A DNA stretch of 64,000 nt. Source: Phymorhynchus buccinoides (lineage: Eukaryota; Mollusca; Gastropoda; Neogastropoda; Raphitomidae). The DNA is taken from NCBI GenBank assembly GCA_017654935.2, contig CM065690.1:22052506-22116505 (forward strand), written 5' to 3'. Positions 48,246 through 60,740 of the stretch are shown piece by piece (positions within the stretch are counted from its first letter, which is position 1; each line of letters starts with the position of its first letter). Both the position numbers and the translations under genes were made by a program. Below the pieces are notes generated by a model that saw nothing but the letters and a program-made list of their open reading frames with translations, searched no databases and was not told where the DNA came from.

Positions 48246-50182
48246 CTTTCTGTGACTCTGCATGCACGTGACTAACGTTAGTATGCTTGCTGTCATCCAA
48301 GTTGTCATTATGCACCAAGATGACGTTGCTATCAGGTTGCCAATCGAGCAACACAACTTTACAATGTGTTTGTTTTTATGAGAAAAACAAAGTCAGGCTT
48401 GGGAGTGGGCTGGGAGTGGGAGCAACCTACTTTTTACTACAGCACAATCAGTGGATAGTGTTAGTATTTCAAACAGATAACGGAGTCACAGGCAGCCACA
48501 TCTCTACACACGTTCACACGTACTATTTTTTTAAAAAGGGTTGTTTCTGCCATCATTATGGATATTTAGTATTATGCCTATTATACAAGGCATCTCCACT
48601 ATAACCAAATTCTAGCCCAGCCCGCTGGAATAGCATCTGCCCTCTCTGCTGTCTGGCAGTCATGGTCGGAAACGACTGACTGGCATACATATTACTGTAG
48701 GTGTAAAACTAGTTCACTGTGCAGATTTACAGCAATGAGTTAGGTGGGTATAATATAAGCCAGTGTAGGACTAATAACAGTTGTTTATCACTGCAGATTG
48801 TTAAGTGTTCATAAATGGTATTATGGAGTGTAAGCAGTAAAGATAGAGAGTACGCCTAGGTGTGGTGAATAGTGAACATATGAAAATAAGTGTTTTTATG
48901 TGGATCCCTCACAGAATCACCAAAGCGTGTATAATAAATTACCTTATATTACTTCAACACCGACTGACTCATGTTACATCCCTTTTACCATGTGTGTTTG
49001 TACTTCACCTGTTATCCCATGTAGGCTTTACCATGTCTTATTATGGGGGGGGGGGGGGGGGCGCGTGCAAGTGTGTGCGTGTGCGTGCGTGTATGTGTGT
49101 GTGTGTGCGTGCGCGCGTGTGTGCGTGCGTGTGCGCGCGCTTCCCGACTGGTTCCTCGGATAAACTCAAAATGATAAAAGAGCACTGAATCGTTACCAGA
49201 AACTTGTTATTTCATGTGTTGTTCTCTGCAAGAACTCGTCTTTTTGTTTTCCACTTTGATTCATCCTATTTGCACCAGATTATGTTAATACAAGTTTGGG
49301 TTATTTTGGGGGGTTCTTCTGTAACGTTCTTTTGGATGAAGTTCCACATTATGTTTTATAAGACAGAGAAACCACAATATTCAGTTCTTAAGTCCCCAGC
49401 TGCTTCTTCTGTCTGATTCAAACACCTGTGTATTAAAAAAATATATATGTACCCAAAGTCCATCTCTTCATGCTTTGGAGATGACGTCTTTGGGGGATTA
49501 GCAATGAACATGATACACACTCGCAACTAGGAGTGTAGTAGTCAAATGCTGCTTAGCACCCATGTCAACAGTTAATCCCCCTTTTAAATTTATTCAAGCA
49601 CGTTTAAGCGCGATCGTGGCTTAAAGTCCTAGTGACTACGTGGAATATAGACCTCGCAACTCTTAAACCCAAATACCACGCCGCTGCCCGCCTTCTTCTC
49701 CTGCCATTGACACCCGGGTGGGACATTTCTAGCTGATAGGATGGCGAGCGAAACAAAAGGAAAGCCGACAGGGTACTAAGGACTGAGATGGGAAAGCAGG
49801 TCTACTTTACAGGAGCCACCTTCTCGGGTGACGGTCAGGAGGGCAGGCGGCAAACGGGTGTCAGTGGGGAAGGTGACGTGTCATGCCAGCTAGCCCAGCA
49901 TGGGGTGGGGAGTGGGGTGTACATTGAGAGCTTGCAAGGCGTCGTTTTACCCCCCGGATCTTCATGACGCCATTTGAGAATGGGATGCACTCACTCACTC
50001 ACACATACAGCCCAATTGTCCTTGTAAAGAAAAGAATGTAACTTTTCACGAGTCATTATCTGTCCGCACAGGAATATCTGGGTTACAAACAAACTTAGTA
50101 ATCCTAACACCTTTTTGAATACGCTTTTTGTGCATACAGCTCATGCAAACAGACTATCTATCTTCTTCTAATACACGGAACA
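48246..50182. other. Intergenic, no gene seen
   Basis: Poly-G at 49047-49061 and a mixed GT/GC tract at 49066-49140. No exon recognised; short frames at 48287-48604 and 48862-49188 have no domain. Confidence 0.45.
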
Positions 50183-50202
50183 TTCTACTTTCGTGAAGGA
50201 AG

Positions 50203-50574
50203 TAGTGAAATGAATAAGGGGAAGGAACTTCTCGTAATTAACTCCATTTTACCAAAGTTAATTATGGCACCTATTCGCCTAGCAAAGTGAAAGTAGCAGC
50301 CACAACAATACAGACCCAAGTTCATTCTCAAAAAAGGATGACCCAGATCCATTCAAATGTATGTTGTTTGTGAACAGCTCTCTGCCACTGTTGTTGTTTA
50401 CTGTGTGGGTGGTTGTCATAATAAGCAGATCTGGGCCATCCTTTTTTTAGGATGAACTTGGATCTGTATTGTTGTGGCTGCTACTTTCACTTTGCTAGGC
50501 GAATAGGTGCCATAAATAACTTTGGTAAAAAGGGAGTTAATTACGAGAAGTTCCTTCTCCTTATTCATTTCACT
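50203..50574. mobile_element. Foldback element with about 147-bp arms
   Basis: The left arm 50203-50350 (GAACTTCTCGTAATTAACTC ... GCCACAACAATACAGA) and right arm 50428-50574 are inverted repeats with a 77-bp loop. Weaker inverted similarity (CTACTTTCG and CGTGAAGGA words) extends outward to about 50183 and 50635. No duplication identified. No coding capacity. Confidence 0.8.
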
Positions 50575-50679
50575 ATACCCTCTCTCGTAGCCTCACTGTT
50601 TCATCTTCGTGAAGGAACTTCGCAACGTCCAAAGTAGGGCCTAATGGTGAGCCTGTTCAGGGGGTTATGTCAAAGACTG

Positions 50680-50925
50680 TATAGGGGAAGATAAGCATCC
50701 GGTCTCTTTTCCCTATATGAGTAGTGAGGACAGAAACACTGGTTATGTCCCTTTGAAACAGTACACATTTTGCACGTCGATAGGCCAGTTGAATTCTCCG
50801 TTCAAGTTCCAGTCTGAGTTTTTGGATAGCCTCCACTGTGAAAAGTGTACTGTCCCCACTAAAGATAACTCTATCAGCCCGGTTCGCCGAGCTCTTAAGT
50901 AATCCATCTTACCCTTTTAGAATAT
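50680..50925. mobile_element. MITE family X, copy 2 (inverted)
   Basis: Begins TATAGGGGAAGATAAGCATC, continues CATATGAGTAGTGAGGACAG-like sequence and CACTGGTTATGTCCCTTTGA, and ends CCCGGTTCGCCGAGCTCTTA then AATCCATCTTACCCTTTTAG. Reverse orientation of 36279-36500. The TIR-like ends GGGGAAGATAAG and AAGGGTAAGATGG resemble Tc1/mariner-type MITE ends. Confidence 0.72.
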
Positions 50926-51151
50926 CTTTGGTTATGTTTCTGTTTTTAGTTGTTTATCCTTTTTGTGTACTCCCTGTTACATGAGAATGGAACATTGTGG
51001 GAAATTATCTGACTGACAGCGACATCCAGATTAACTCCAAAGTTTGATGGAATGTATTTTGGGGGATATCTTAATCCTTCATTGCCACACAAAAAATATC
51101 AAAATCCGATTAAAGCTGTCTGAGTATAGTTTTTTCTTCTTCTTAGATGTA

Positions 51152-51365
51152 GGGGAAGACGGGGTAAAAAGCGCATGGGCGGGTAAGAAGCCCACCCCAA
51201 TTATCTCATGAAATGAAGCAAATTTCAGTCTCATTTTGCCCATGAGACGAGCGTTAATGTCTAGCATTCGTCTCATGGGCAAATTTGACTGAAATTTTCT
51301 TTATTTCATGAGATAATTGGGGTGGGCTTCTTACCCGCCCATGCGCTTTTTACCCCGTCTTCCCC
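51152..51365. mobile_element. 214-bp foldback MITE, copy B
   Basis: Starts GGGGAAGACGGGGTAAAAAG and ends CTTTTTACCCCGTCTTCCCC, flanked by TA at 51150-51151 and 51366-51367. It is the reverse orientation of copy A (37490-37703) and nearly identical over the full length. A piggyBac-like MITE starts 11 bp further on. Confidence 0.92.
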
Positions 51366-51376
51366 TATAAAATTAA

Positions 51377-51597
51377 CCCTTTCACCGCCAAAGTCGCATT
51401 TTAGCACCACAATTGTTTAACACGCAAAAAGGCATCAACTCAGGGCCTGTTATCGAAAGACCCTATTTTGGGAGGTAAGGATAGGCCTAATGTCATATAT
51501 GTCACAGAGGAATTCGCAATATTGCAGACATTTTTTTTCTCTACCCTGTTAAGTTTAATGGCACTATTTGGCCGAAAAATGGCTGGCGGCGAAAGGG
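51377..51597. mobile_element. piggyBac-like MITE family 1, copy 4
   Basis: 221 bp flanked by TTAA at 51373-51376 and 51598-51601. Ends CCCTTTCACCGCCA and TGGCGGCGAAAGGG. Same orientation as copy 1, with a slightly shorter interior. Confidence 0.88.
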
Positions 51598-51859
51598 TTA
51601 ACATACAACCAGCGAACATAGACAAAACACAACAAACTCATTGCTGGGGGTAAACAAAAAATAATAAACGGCCACTCCCCACGGTAAAAGTACCACATTG
51701 AAGAGCGCAATATATATTGCCTGCCATAATAGGCCTACCAACTGTCTTAGATGCCATCCTGTAATACATGTATTTATGGTCATAAGGGGGCATGGGCGGG
51801 AGGGGGGCGGGGGCGGTGTGAGCTTTTAAAAAAAATTTTTACTCCTTCTTAATGTTTTG
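51598..51859. other. Intergenic, no gene seen
   Basis: G-rich stretch at about 51785-51815; nothing else recognised. Confidence 0.4.
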
Positions 51860-52010
51860 TAATAATGTTTTCTTCTACTTTATTTTTTGCAAAGCGCTAT
51901 GAGGATGAATTTATCATCGAAGAGCGCTATATAAGCTTTATTTATTTATTTTTTATTATTATTATTATTATTATTTATTATTATTATTATCATTATTATT
52001 ATTATTATCA
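51860..52010 (+). mobile_element. SINE-type 3' end with (TTA)n tail
   Basis: GCAAAGCGCTATGAGGATGA, then GAAGAGCGCTATATAAGCTT and a long (TTTA)(TTA)n tail. Same 3' block as 29440-29575 and 36846-36921. Confidence 0.7.
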
Positions 52011-52395
<385 letters not shown>

Positions 52396-52798
52396 GGCGG
52401 AAGGGTGACGTTAGATAAAACCCACTACCTGATGCTGTGAAAGGCCGTGAACTGAAACCTTAACTCCACCCACCCCACAGAACTGGGTAGGCCGTACATA
52501 CCCTGTAGACCCTGGCGACTACTATACCCAGCACTACACAGAGCCGGGTGGAGGGTGTCAGGCCAGGGTCTGGTGATGATGACAAAACGGCTGGGGATCA
52601 GCTGCCTGCCGTCCCGACACTCTATCTGTCCTCATCAAGCTTTTGCCCCCGCCAATTTGCTGAGCGAGGCTCGATAGGGCGGAGGGGTTAGGTCCACAGA
52701 ACAAGTGTACCCGTTCATTTGCAGCTTGTTGCCTAAAGCGGAGATGCCAAAGATGGGTGATGAACGAGTAGGATGAGAAAAGGAAGCTTAGGGTTAGG
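52396..52798. other. Intergenic, no gene seen
   Basis: No gene recognised. TTAGGGTTAGGGTTTT at about 52788-52803 is a short telomere-like match beside the following element. Confidence 0.4.
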
Positions 52799-53346
52799 GT
52801 TTTAAAGGAGCACCCTGACGGATGGGTTTTTGTAAGAAACACGTCGAGATCACCAGGAAAACACCCTTTACAGAGATTGCAACACTCACTTTGCTCTGGT
52901 TTCCTAGAAGTCAAATCGGCGATTCCTCCTTGGCGAAGGTGCTGGAAGTCAAATTCTTTCACCCAAAGAGAAGGCGTGTGCCATCTCTTTTCTAATTATG
53001 GCCGCCAAATCGTTTGCACGAAATCTTCGCAATACAAGTCTTTTTTTTAAAATTTTATACAGTTTATCTAAAGGAGTTTCGCTTACAACAAAGGAAATAG
53101 CTCCTTTCTGTTTTTATACTGCACTACAAAAAAAGAAAACGCTTCAACCACAATGAGTGACCTCCACCCACCCCATCCAAAATGGCTACTCTCTCCGGCA
53201 TCTCCGCCAAGGAGGAATCGCCATTTTGACGGTTTAATTTCTAGGAAACCAGAGCAAAGTGAGTGTTCCTATCCTTGAAAAGGCTGTCTTTCTGGTGATC
53301 TCGACGTGTTTCTTGCAAAAACTCATCCGTCAGGGTCCACCTTTAA
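52799..53346. mobile_element. Foldback element with about 145-bp arms
   Basis: The left arm 52802-52955 (TTAAAGGAGCACCCTGACGG, ACACGTCGAGATCACCAG, CAGAGC-type words reversed, TCCTCCTTGGCG) and right arm 53199-53346 (CGCCAAGGAGGA ... CATCCGTCAGGGTCCACCTT) are inverted repeats around a 240-bp centre. The ends carry TTAAAGG and CCTTTAA. Confidence 0.8.
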
Positions 53347-53880
53347 GGCAGTAGGATACAGTCCCTGAGGGTGGGTGGGTGGGTGAGTGACGGCAAGGGA
53401 TAGAAGCCATTGAATCCAGCGCCAACACCTCTTGACACATACGGGGCATGGATTAACGTCAGTGGACAAGTAGTAATTATCTCAAAACACTCCAGCTCGA
53501 TCACTCACTGCTACGTCTTTTATTTTTTGCACACTCCATCTCACCAGCACAGCCACCCCAATAACACCCAAGCTCTGACTTGTCGGGTGGGTGGGTGATG
53601 CTTTCTTTGTGGGGGTCTTGTAGGGGAGGGAATAGATAGATAATGTTTGGAGATGTTTGTTTTATGGTTGACACGGTGTGGTAAGTCCTTGGTTCAGTTT
53701 GGTATATACAAAAATTCTTGAAGTTGAAACAAAGCCTGCAGAAACGGATAACGATAATGTTCATTAATATGCGTCCGTTTGTTTTTCCTAAAGATTTGTT
53801 TCTGGTGGTTCGACGGATCACTCTCGTGGCTTATTACTTCCCTTGAATAGAAAACAAAATCTATATTTGCCACTCGTGGC
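53347..53880. other. Intergenic, no gene seen
   Basis: GGGT-type repeats at about 53371-53390 and 53583-53597. No gene recognised. Confidence 0.4.
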
Positions 53881-53898
53881 AGAGAGAGAGAGGGGGGG

Positions 53899-53946
<48 letters not shown>
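53881..53946. repeat. (GA)n microsatellite
   Basis: (GA)n with a G-run interruption. Confidence 0.95.
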
Positions 53947-53950
<4 letters not shown>

Positions 53951-54029
53951 TAAATCTCTCAACTTCTCAATTCAATTCAAATCTGCACATATTTAGGACA
54001 CCACCATAAAACCTATCAACGAAAACCCA

Positions 54030-54215
54030 TAACGACTGTATGATATGTTTTACTATTCGATATTTGCTTCATTTATTTAATGACCAACTTTACCCTGTAT
54101 TGTGTGTTGTTGTTTTTTCTTTTCTTTCGTGGTGTGTGTTTACCACATCCGTGTCCATAATTCCTTTGATGGTTTTACGACAAATAAACGAGTTTGAGTT
54201 TGAATTTAAACCACA
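54030..54215 (+). mobile_element. Probable non-LTR 3' UTR fragment
   Basis: T-rich sequence ending GGTTTTACGACAAATAAACG and AGTTTGAGTTTGAATTT, i.e. an AATAAA signal followed by TTTGAG tandem repeats like other CR1/L2-type tails in the window. No reading frame retained. Confidence 0.5.
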
Positions 54216-56385
54216 AACCACCAACAGTATACCAAACCAATTTTATGTTTGGCTAAACATTTACCATTCAAGGCGGTGGGTGGGTGGATGGATGAGTAGG
54301 GGTGGTGAAATGAGGGGTGGGTGGTGCGGATGGCTACTTATGGCCAGAGAGGGAAGGGCTAAAGTAGGGATTAACGAGTGGTTTAATGATGCCAGCCTTC
54401 TGCTCTGTCATTTGCTCCATGTTTCCCTCAGCACAAGGCGTGGTCACTGCGGTCACTTCAAAGTCCGCACCCACTGCCCCTGGAGGTGGTTGGGGAACTT
54501 AGGGACCTCCGCCTATCCACGAGTAAAGGGTCAGAAGACAGTTGGGGAAAAGGCGAGGGGGCGGGTAGGGGGTCAATGGACACAGTGACTGTACCCTAGA
54601 GACTGCTGCTGCAGTCTGCCCCACCCTCTTGCCAAGAGTAGCTTGGGTGGCTCTGTTTGTCTGTGTTCCGTCTGTGTTCTGTCTGGCACGCCAATATTGG
54701 AACAGCCATGTTTTAAAGGTTATGTTTAAACAAACAAACAAACACAAAAGCTTTAAGCTTGTGCTCGTTCTCATTTGTTTATGTTGCTGCTTGACTATGT
54801 GATTCTCAATATGTATTTAAAAAAATTCGTTTAAGCCAAACAAACAAACAAAGAAAAAAAGGAAAAGGAAAAAGCACGGTTTACTGAAAAGTCTAATATA
54901 ATATGGTGATAACGTTTGAAATACAAATATCTTTGTGACCCTTGAACATTCTCTTTTTTGGCCGATTGCTACATCAAATCCTGTTTATCTTAGGCTTCTT
55001 GATCGCAGAAAACAATGAATACATTGAATGCAGCATGCCACGTTGCTAACATAATCACACACAGGAATGTCTAGACATTGTTCTGAAGTAGAACGCAAAC
55101 TTCGCAGGTTCAATACAGTTGACTGATAAACTGGTATTCTAGGCGTAGCAACCATTATACAAATACAAAACTAAATCTCTTGGGGGCATCTACTTAAATG
55201 AAAATGTTGAGTCTGACGATCGTAGATTGTTAGTTCAAATCCTCTTGATTAAAAAAAAACACATTATCGATTCGCTTTAGTAAGCTGTTGTTGCCCTGAC
55301 GTATATCAAGGTATCGTGCGGGGTCTTTATTTTTATCATCATTCTCCAAGGAGAGTTTTCCTTTGTCCACGGCCACCAGACCCCCCCAAAGAAAAAAATT
55401 GCTTTTTAAATGGGCGTGGACGTTAAACATGAATGGGATTAACCATGCACAAACTTGATGCAGCTCACACACAGGTTGTGGAAAACAGTGCCCAGTCAAC
55501 GCCTCCCTTTTCGCCCCTGACAAGACAACAAGGATTTGGGCCAGAGGTTTGTGTCACTGCGCCTGTTGTTCAAAGTGCCGTCAAAGAACTGGATTGGCTT
55601 CATTGCCCTCGCCCTCCATTGCACGCTCCGAACAAACGTCAACTACTTGAACTCTGAGTCCTTTCAGAAAGGAGGCAGTCGGCTCCAACTTCACTAACCT
55701 TCTTCAGAAACTTGGCTTTAGTTGAAGACGGAGCGGCCTTTTCTGGCGGAATTAGCTTTTTTCTCTCTCTCTCTCTTTCTCCATTTTATTAGCGTTGGCC
55801 TTCTTTGACTCCCCGAGAGAGGAGATGGGCCCAATGAGCGGTGCCCAACAGGGCCAGTTTGCTAGGGGGCTGGCACTACTGGGGTCTTGTGAAGATGAAA
55901 CGTGACGACCAGGGGGAAGGGGCGCGAGGTCTGTGAGGTAATGGAATCCTAATTGGCACAATCGACACGTTGCCAGCTGTCTCCTCCTGGCTGGTCTCTG
56001 CTGGGTGTCGGCGCCATGTCACTGTGTGTTCTTGTTTTCCTTCCTCCTGGTCTCAAAGGGTCTTCCCTTGTCTGTTACTATCTTCTGTCAGTCTCCATAT
56101 TATTGATGGATTAATCCCGAGTTGTGCCAGTGGAGTTGCCACTTCTTATTTTCCGCCATTGTCTTTGAAAATGAAAGTCTTTTCCTCTGACGCTTTTGTT
56201 CGTTTTGTAGCCACTCCCTTTCTCTTTTTCTTAGAACTTACCATACGTTTTTGTATAATTGCGGGATATCTGTTATCATTTTCCAACGATTGAAGCCACC
56301 TGGTTCAAAACCATCATTCGTTTTTCTTTATTTTCTCTTTTAAAAATGTCACGAAAATTCAGTTCAAAGACGGAGGCGCCGGCAT
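54216..56385. other. Intergenic, no gene recognised
   Basis: About 2.2 kb without a supported gene. It includes GC-richer parts (54400-54660, 55540-56100) with short frames of 70-180 codons that have no recognisable domain or splice structure. An unrecognised exon cannot be excluded. Confidence 0.35.
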
Positions 56386-56790
56386 ATTATTTTGCTTCTT
56401 CTGAGTTCTCAGACCATAATGGTCATAATGGGTGAGATACGTATGCGTCCGGTTTTCAGTTTTGCTGTTCTCCCAGCTGCATTCCGCCGACTCATTCCGA
56501 TTTCGGAGGAACTTAAAGGAGAACGTTATTTGAAAGACTTTTTGAGAAAAAAAATGCAGGAAAATGGACCAGTAAGTTAGAAAGATATTATACATGACAG
56601 AAAGTAAATTGAAAAGGCAAAGGCAGAGTCAAAGAAAGTGACAAGTTAGAGGAAGTTACAAGCACAAAACTGCAAGAAAATGGGTGACCATTTGTACGAA
56701 AGACCCCCCGGTATCCCGACGGGGAAAGACTCGTGGAGTCGTCCAGCTCTACCCGTAAGGAGGCACGAGGCATCCACGCCCTGTCCCGGA
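56386..56790 (+). repeat. Dispersed repeat Q, copy 2
   Basis: Same order of blocks as 40570-40915: GACCATAATGGTCATAATGG, GCGTCCGGTTTTCAGTTTTG, CCGACTCATTCCGATTTCGG, AAAGGCAGAGTCAAAGAAAG, TTTGTACGAAAGAC. It extends further into CTACCCGTAAGGAGGCACGA. Confidence 0.82.
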
Positions 56791-56847
56791 TGGCAGTTAT
56801 GATATTTTGATTCGATTTGGTTGATGAGCTGTATGGTTTATAAAACA

Positions 56848-56957
<110 letters not shown>

Positions 56958-57079
56958 AATCATGGCTGCCTTCAGGACAGAACGGTCTCTATTGGTTGAT
57001 GACACGAACAGCGATGGAGGAATAATGCCCTTTTACATAGCGGCAATAACTTTCAGATCATTATAGTCAGCAATGTTGG

Positions 57080-57262
57080 TCCATTCTCCTGCCTTTTAAA
57101 AAAATATCTTCCAATAATTTTCACCATTGAGCTCCTCCGAAATTGGAACGTTTTGGTTGAATGCAGCGGGGAGACCAGTGAAAACTGAAAACCGGACATA
57201 ATATACGCGTATTTAGCCCATTATGGCCAAATGAGCTGGGAACGCAGAACGATGGCTTGGAG
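57080..57262 (-). repeat. Dispersed repeat Q, copy 3 (inverted, partial)
   Basis: Minus-strand orientation: CCATCGTTCTGCGTTCCCAG, TTGGCCATAATGGGC, CCGGTTTTCAGTTTTCACTG, GTCTCCCCGCTGCATTC. Covers only the first half of the repeat. Confidence 0.75.
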
Positions 57263-57398
57263 TCAAAACGGACTATCTTTAGATAGTCCATTGACATATT
57301 ATTGAACTGCAAAATTGACTGCAGAAATATAAAAAGCATAACTCCCTTTATGTATTTCTGCAGTCATTGTTTGATGCATGGATGCTATATTAATAGTG

Positions 57399-57765
57399 TA
57401 GAGTGTCACAGTGGTAGCGCGTTCGCTTTGTGTCAAGTAAACCCGAGTTCGAACCTGGGTACAGGGGATTTTTCCTATCACTTTGCACTAGGCCTTACGG
57501 TCTGAGCGTGGAGTCTTTCGGTTGAGACGATAAACCGAGGTCCCGTGTGCTCATGCACTTAGCACACGTGAAACCCAGTGGCAACGAAAAAGTTGTCATT
57601 TGGTCAAAATTTATCCCCCTCCCTTCCTTCCTCATCATTCACACAAAAATCACATGCAAAACAAAACCAATTGGGTGGTGCGCCTCTGGCTGCGACGCTC
57701 TCTCCAGGTGGAATTTCACATAGGCGCCTCTGTGACTATAATGTACCTAACCTAACCTAACCTAA
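57399..57765 (+). mobile_element. Full-length tRNA-derived SINE
   Basis: The head CACAGTGGTAGCGCGTTCG resembles an A box and GAGTTCGAACC a B box about 30 bp on, both internal RNA polymerase III promoter elements. The body follows with GAGACGATAAACCGAGGTCC, CACTTAGCACACGTGAAACC, AACGAAAAAGTTGTCATTTG and CGCCTCTGGCTGCGACGC. The 3' end GTGACTATAATGTACCTAAC runs into four CCTAA repeats. Body copies are at 32275-32545 and 34141-34700. About 367 bp; no protein encoded. Moved in trans by a non-LTR element, inferred from the short tandem tail. Confidence 0.85.
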
Positions 57766-59085
57766 TGTAGTGTCCATGCAAAGAAGACACCGTGACCACC
57801 GCCACTGAAGACGACGCTCCCCGCTTGGCGTCCCCCCCCTCAACTCCAACTCCAGACCCTCTGCCCAACGACCATCAACCCGCTCTGCAGACATTTCCAC
57901 AAAGACCACCGCACCAGAACAACTTGTCCGACGAATATTAATGTTTAACATCCTCTCAACCAAAGGCCATATGGGACATTGCAATACAACTTGTCCCCTA
58001 AGAGCGACTGCTATGAGGACGTGGAACCCTATTACTTCAACTGGAGAGAAAACAAAACTACGAGAGACCAGAGAGAAGCCAGGATGAGGGTTGAAAAGGT
58101 CAGACTGAATGAAAACTGTTACCATACTGTAGCTGGAAGTTCATACAACTCGTGTCACAGACGTTCGCCGCCCTGCTCAACATAAGGGCAAAGAGCTTTT
58201 TGGACAATGTAACGTTTTGTGTCCCTAACCTCTGAACACTTCACTGTTCGCTGGGGACCGGGGTCATATTCGGGGCTTTGAGAGGACAGGGTCAAAAAAA
58301 TGAAGAAGGAAAGGGAAACAGCCTCGCTGAAGGCTACAAAAAGATACCAGGTGGAAAAACATAAGCTTACAGCGCTGGGTCTCATCAGCCCGTCCTCCCC
58401 ACCCTCTCCTCAACACGAGCTAACAAAGCGAGGGGCAGACGGTAACAGGCACTTCACACGTCACGGTGTTACGCCCTTTGGGCCAGTAACGGAGTTGGAG
58501 GAGTGTTGGTGACCTGTCAGTCCCATCACACGCTGCAGTCTCAAGTGCTGACTGACTGACAATACCGCCCGCCCTTCCCTGAACAATCTCCTCCCCTTCA
58601 TGGCGCTTTACTGTATTATGAAAGTCTTGACTATGGGCAACAACAAATGAGGGGCCGTCTCAAAACAACAGAGCGTCACGATCAAATGTTTCGCCCTGCC
58701 GTTGTGGGTAGAATCAAGGATCCGCAATCGGGAACCTTATCATTTTGTCATTGTTTCCTTAATAACACTCTTCATGTGAGTGTGTGCAATTTGAGTATGC
58801 AGCTCTTACTTTCTGAAGAAGAAAAAAACCTTCGAACCATCCTCACTCTGATAACTTGAAATGAAACAAAATGCTTTGGGCAAACAGTGGCACGTGCCTA
58901 AATATCTGGTGGTTTAAGTCCTACTTAAAAACAAACAAATCCAACATAATTTATGTAGTCTGAACTTCTTGTTAAAAACAAGCTAGCCTCTTGTGGTGGC
59001 TGTATTTCTAATTAAAAAAAAACCCACACACCATAAAAAGTCTTCCAATTCTAAGTAAGAGTTAATTAATGCAACATACTATTAT
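57766..59085. other. Intergenic, no gene recognised
   Basis: A fragment of repeat R (CATCCTCTC ... CATATGGGACATTGC) lies at about 57949-57983. Frames on both strands are short and have no domain. Confidence 0.4.
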
Positions 59086-59246
59086 GTTCTCTCTCTCTCT
59101 CTTCCTGCCCAACCCATCCCTCTCTGTGTGTCTTTTACACGCACATACACACGCACGCACACACGCGTACACACACAGACGCGCGCGCGCGCGCGCGCAC
59201 GCGCACAAGCACGCACACACACACGCACACACACACGCGCACACAC

Positions 59247-59304
<58 letters not shown>

Positions 59305-59366
59305 ACGTATGCATACACACATATACACTCATTACCACACAAACACACACACTCTCGCATGCACAC

Positions 59367-59420
<54 letters not shown>
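59086..59420. repeat. (CA)n with CG-rich blocks
   Basis: Short (CT)n at 59088-59102, then (CA)n and CGCGCG-containing blocks from about 59139 to 59420. Potential Z-DNA-forming sequence. Confidence 0.95.
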
Positions 59421-59422
<2 letters not shown>

Positions 59423-60239
59423 CGAAAGAAAACCACTACTACACTAAGAGCATTTTGTTTTAGCCCTGTAACCAACGTCAACAGAAAACAGAGACGAGGG
59501 CAATTTGTCAGGGAACAGGCCCAAGGAGTGGGGGAAGCATCTGTCTGTCTAAGGGGCTGTTCTCCGCTTTCCCAAATCTGTGCTGCAGGACAAACAACCC
59601 CCCACCCCTACCCCAATCCTAACCCCAACCTCCACCCCCACTCCCTCTCTGCTCGGTGCCAAGGGTAGAACAGCGTATGGTGAAACGAAAATTTTGCACC
59701 TCCTCCTTCAAAAATATTTTTGTTGTTGTTGTTGGGGGGTTTTTAACTCTGGAACGACGATTTTTTGTTTTACTGTAGTCATACGTAGTCCTATTTCAAC
59801 TTCATTTTAGACAAGTATAATGTTGCTTACCACAAGAAAGCTGCATATAGTTTAAAAATCAATCTAGTAGACTGGCGATCACCATCAGATGGTGAGCTAT
59901 GCAGGACAGTTGAGTGAGATAACACAGCAACAAATAATAACAGCCCCCGCACAGCAAAGATTCCCACTCCACACATATTCCGCGAGCTTTCGCTTTATTC
60001 AAGCTTCATCGGGTAAAGTATGCAGGTATTAGCACACAAAGCAACTGAGATCATAATAATCGAAATATCAGGACTGCGTGCGTCACTGTTACCCGAACAT
60101 GTCACAACCATTTTCATGTTACAACAAACAGTTTTATCTGTAAACAAAGCAACAATAACCGGAGGCAGTGGTTATTATGGTTGTTATTTCTATACGTCAT
60201 GTCTTCCCGGCCGAGAAAAGAAATGAAGGGGACAGGGGG
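59421..60239. other. Intergenic, no gene seen
   Basis: C-rich stretch (CCCCAAYCC-like) at about 59597-59650. The block CGCGAGCTTTCGCTTTATTC followed by AAGCTTCATCGGG at about 59981-60013 looks like a small hairpin repeat. No gene recognised. Confidence 0.45.
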
Positions 60240-60740
60240 GATAAAATGTACAAGGGATGGCTAAATCTTCATGTAGCACCGGTTCGGCTTGCGCCTTGAA
60301 ACCGGGTAGCACGAGCACTGGATCAGCGCGGGCCAGATGTGACCAGCACACCCTCTCGCGTTGTCCCCCCCCCCCCCCCCCCCTCCCTACCCACCGAAGA
60401 GACTCACGCTGTGACCCGGGGCGCCGCTGGGGGTCCATTATTTAATGCAACATGGACAGTTTGGTCATTTTCTTGGGTAATTTAATTGTCATCCAGGGCA
60501 TTGTGCGCTGTCCAATTTATGCAAACGAGCGCGCGCTGGGAGGATGGGTTGTCGCGGCAGCGTTGGCAGGAGAAATGTAACCAATTAGGCGGAGGACCCT
60601 CGTGCCCCGCCCCCCAGATGTTGGCGCTCTGGCACCAAGGTGGAGGGTGACCCTGCTTCCAGCGTCTTGGACTAGCATTGCGTGACATCGGCTCACATCA
60701 CGCACGATCATAGCGGAGTTCGTCCGTCACACAGCCCGGC
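60240..60740. promoter_or_regulatory. Candidate CpG-rich promoter or enhancer
   Basis: CpG-dense compared with its surroundings. Contains a homeodomain-like CCATTATTTAATG (60435-60447), TTTAATTGTC (60481-60490), CCAAT next to an octamer-like TTTATGCAAAC (60512-60526), CCAATTAG (60581-60588) and GC box CCCCGCCCCCC (60605-60615). A poly-C run is at 60364-60382. The cluster resembles promoter or developmental enhancer DNA, but no transcript can be attached and clustering by chance is possible. Confidence 0.35.

Noticed and set aside
57399..57470. Functional tRNA gene at the SINE head
   Set aside because: The T-arm is imperfect and the sequence continues into the conserved SINE body.
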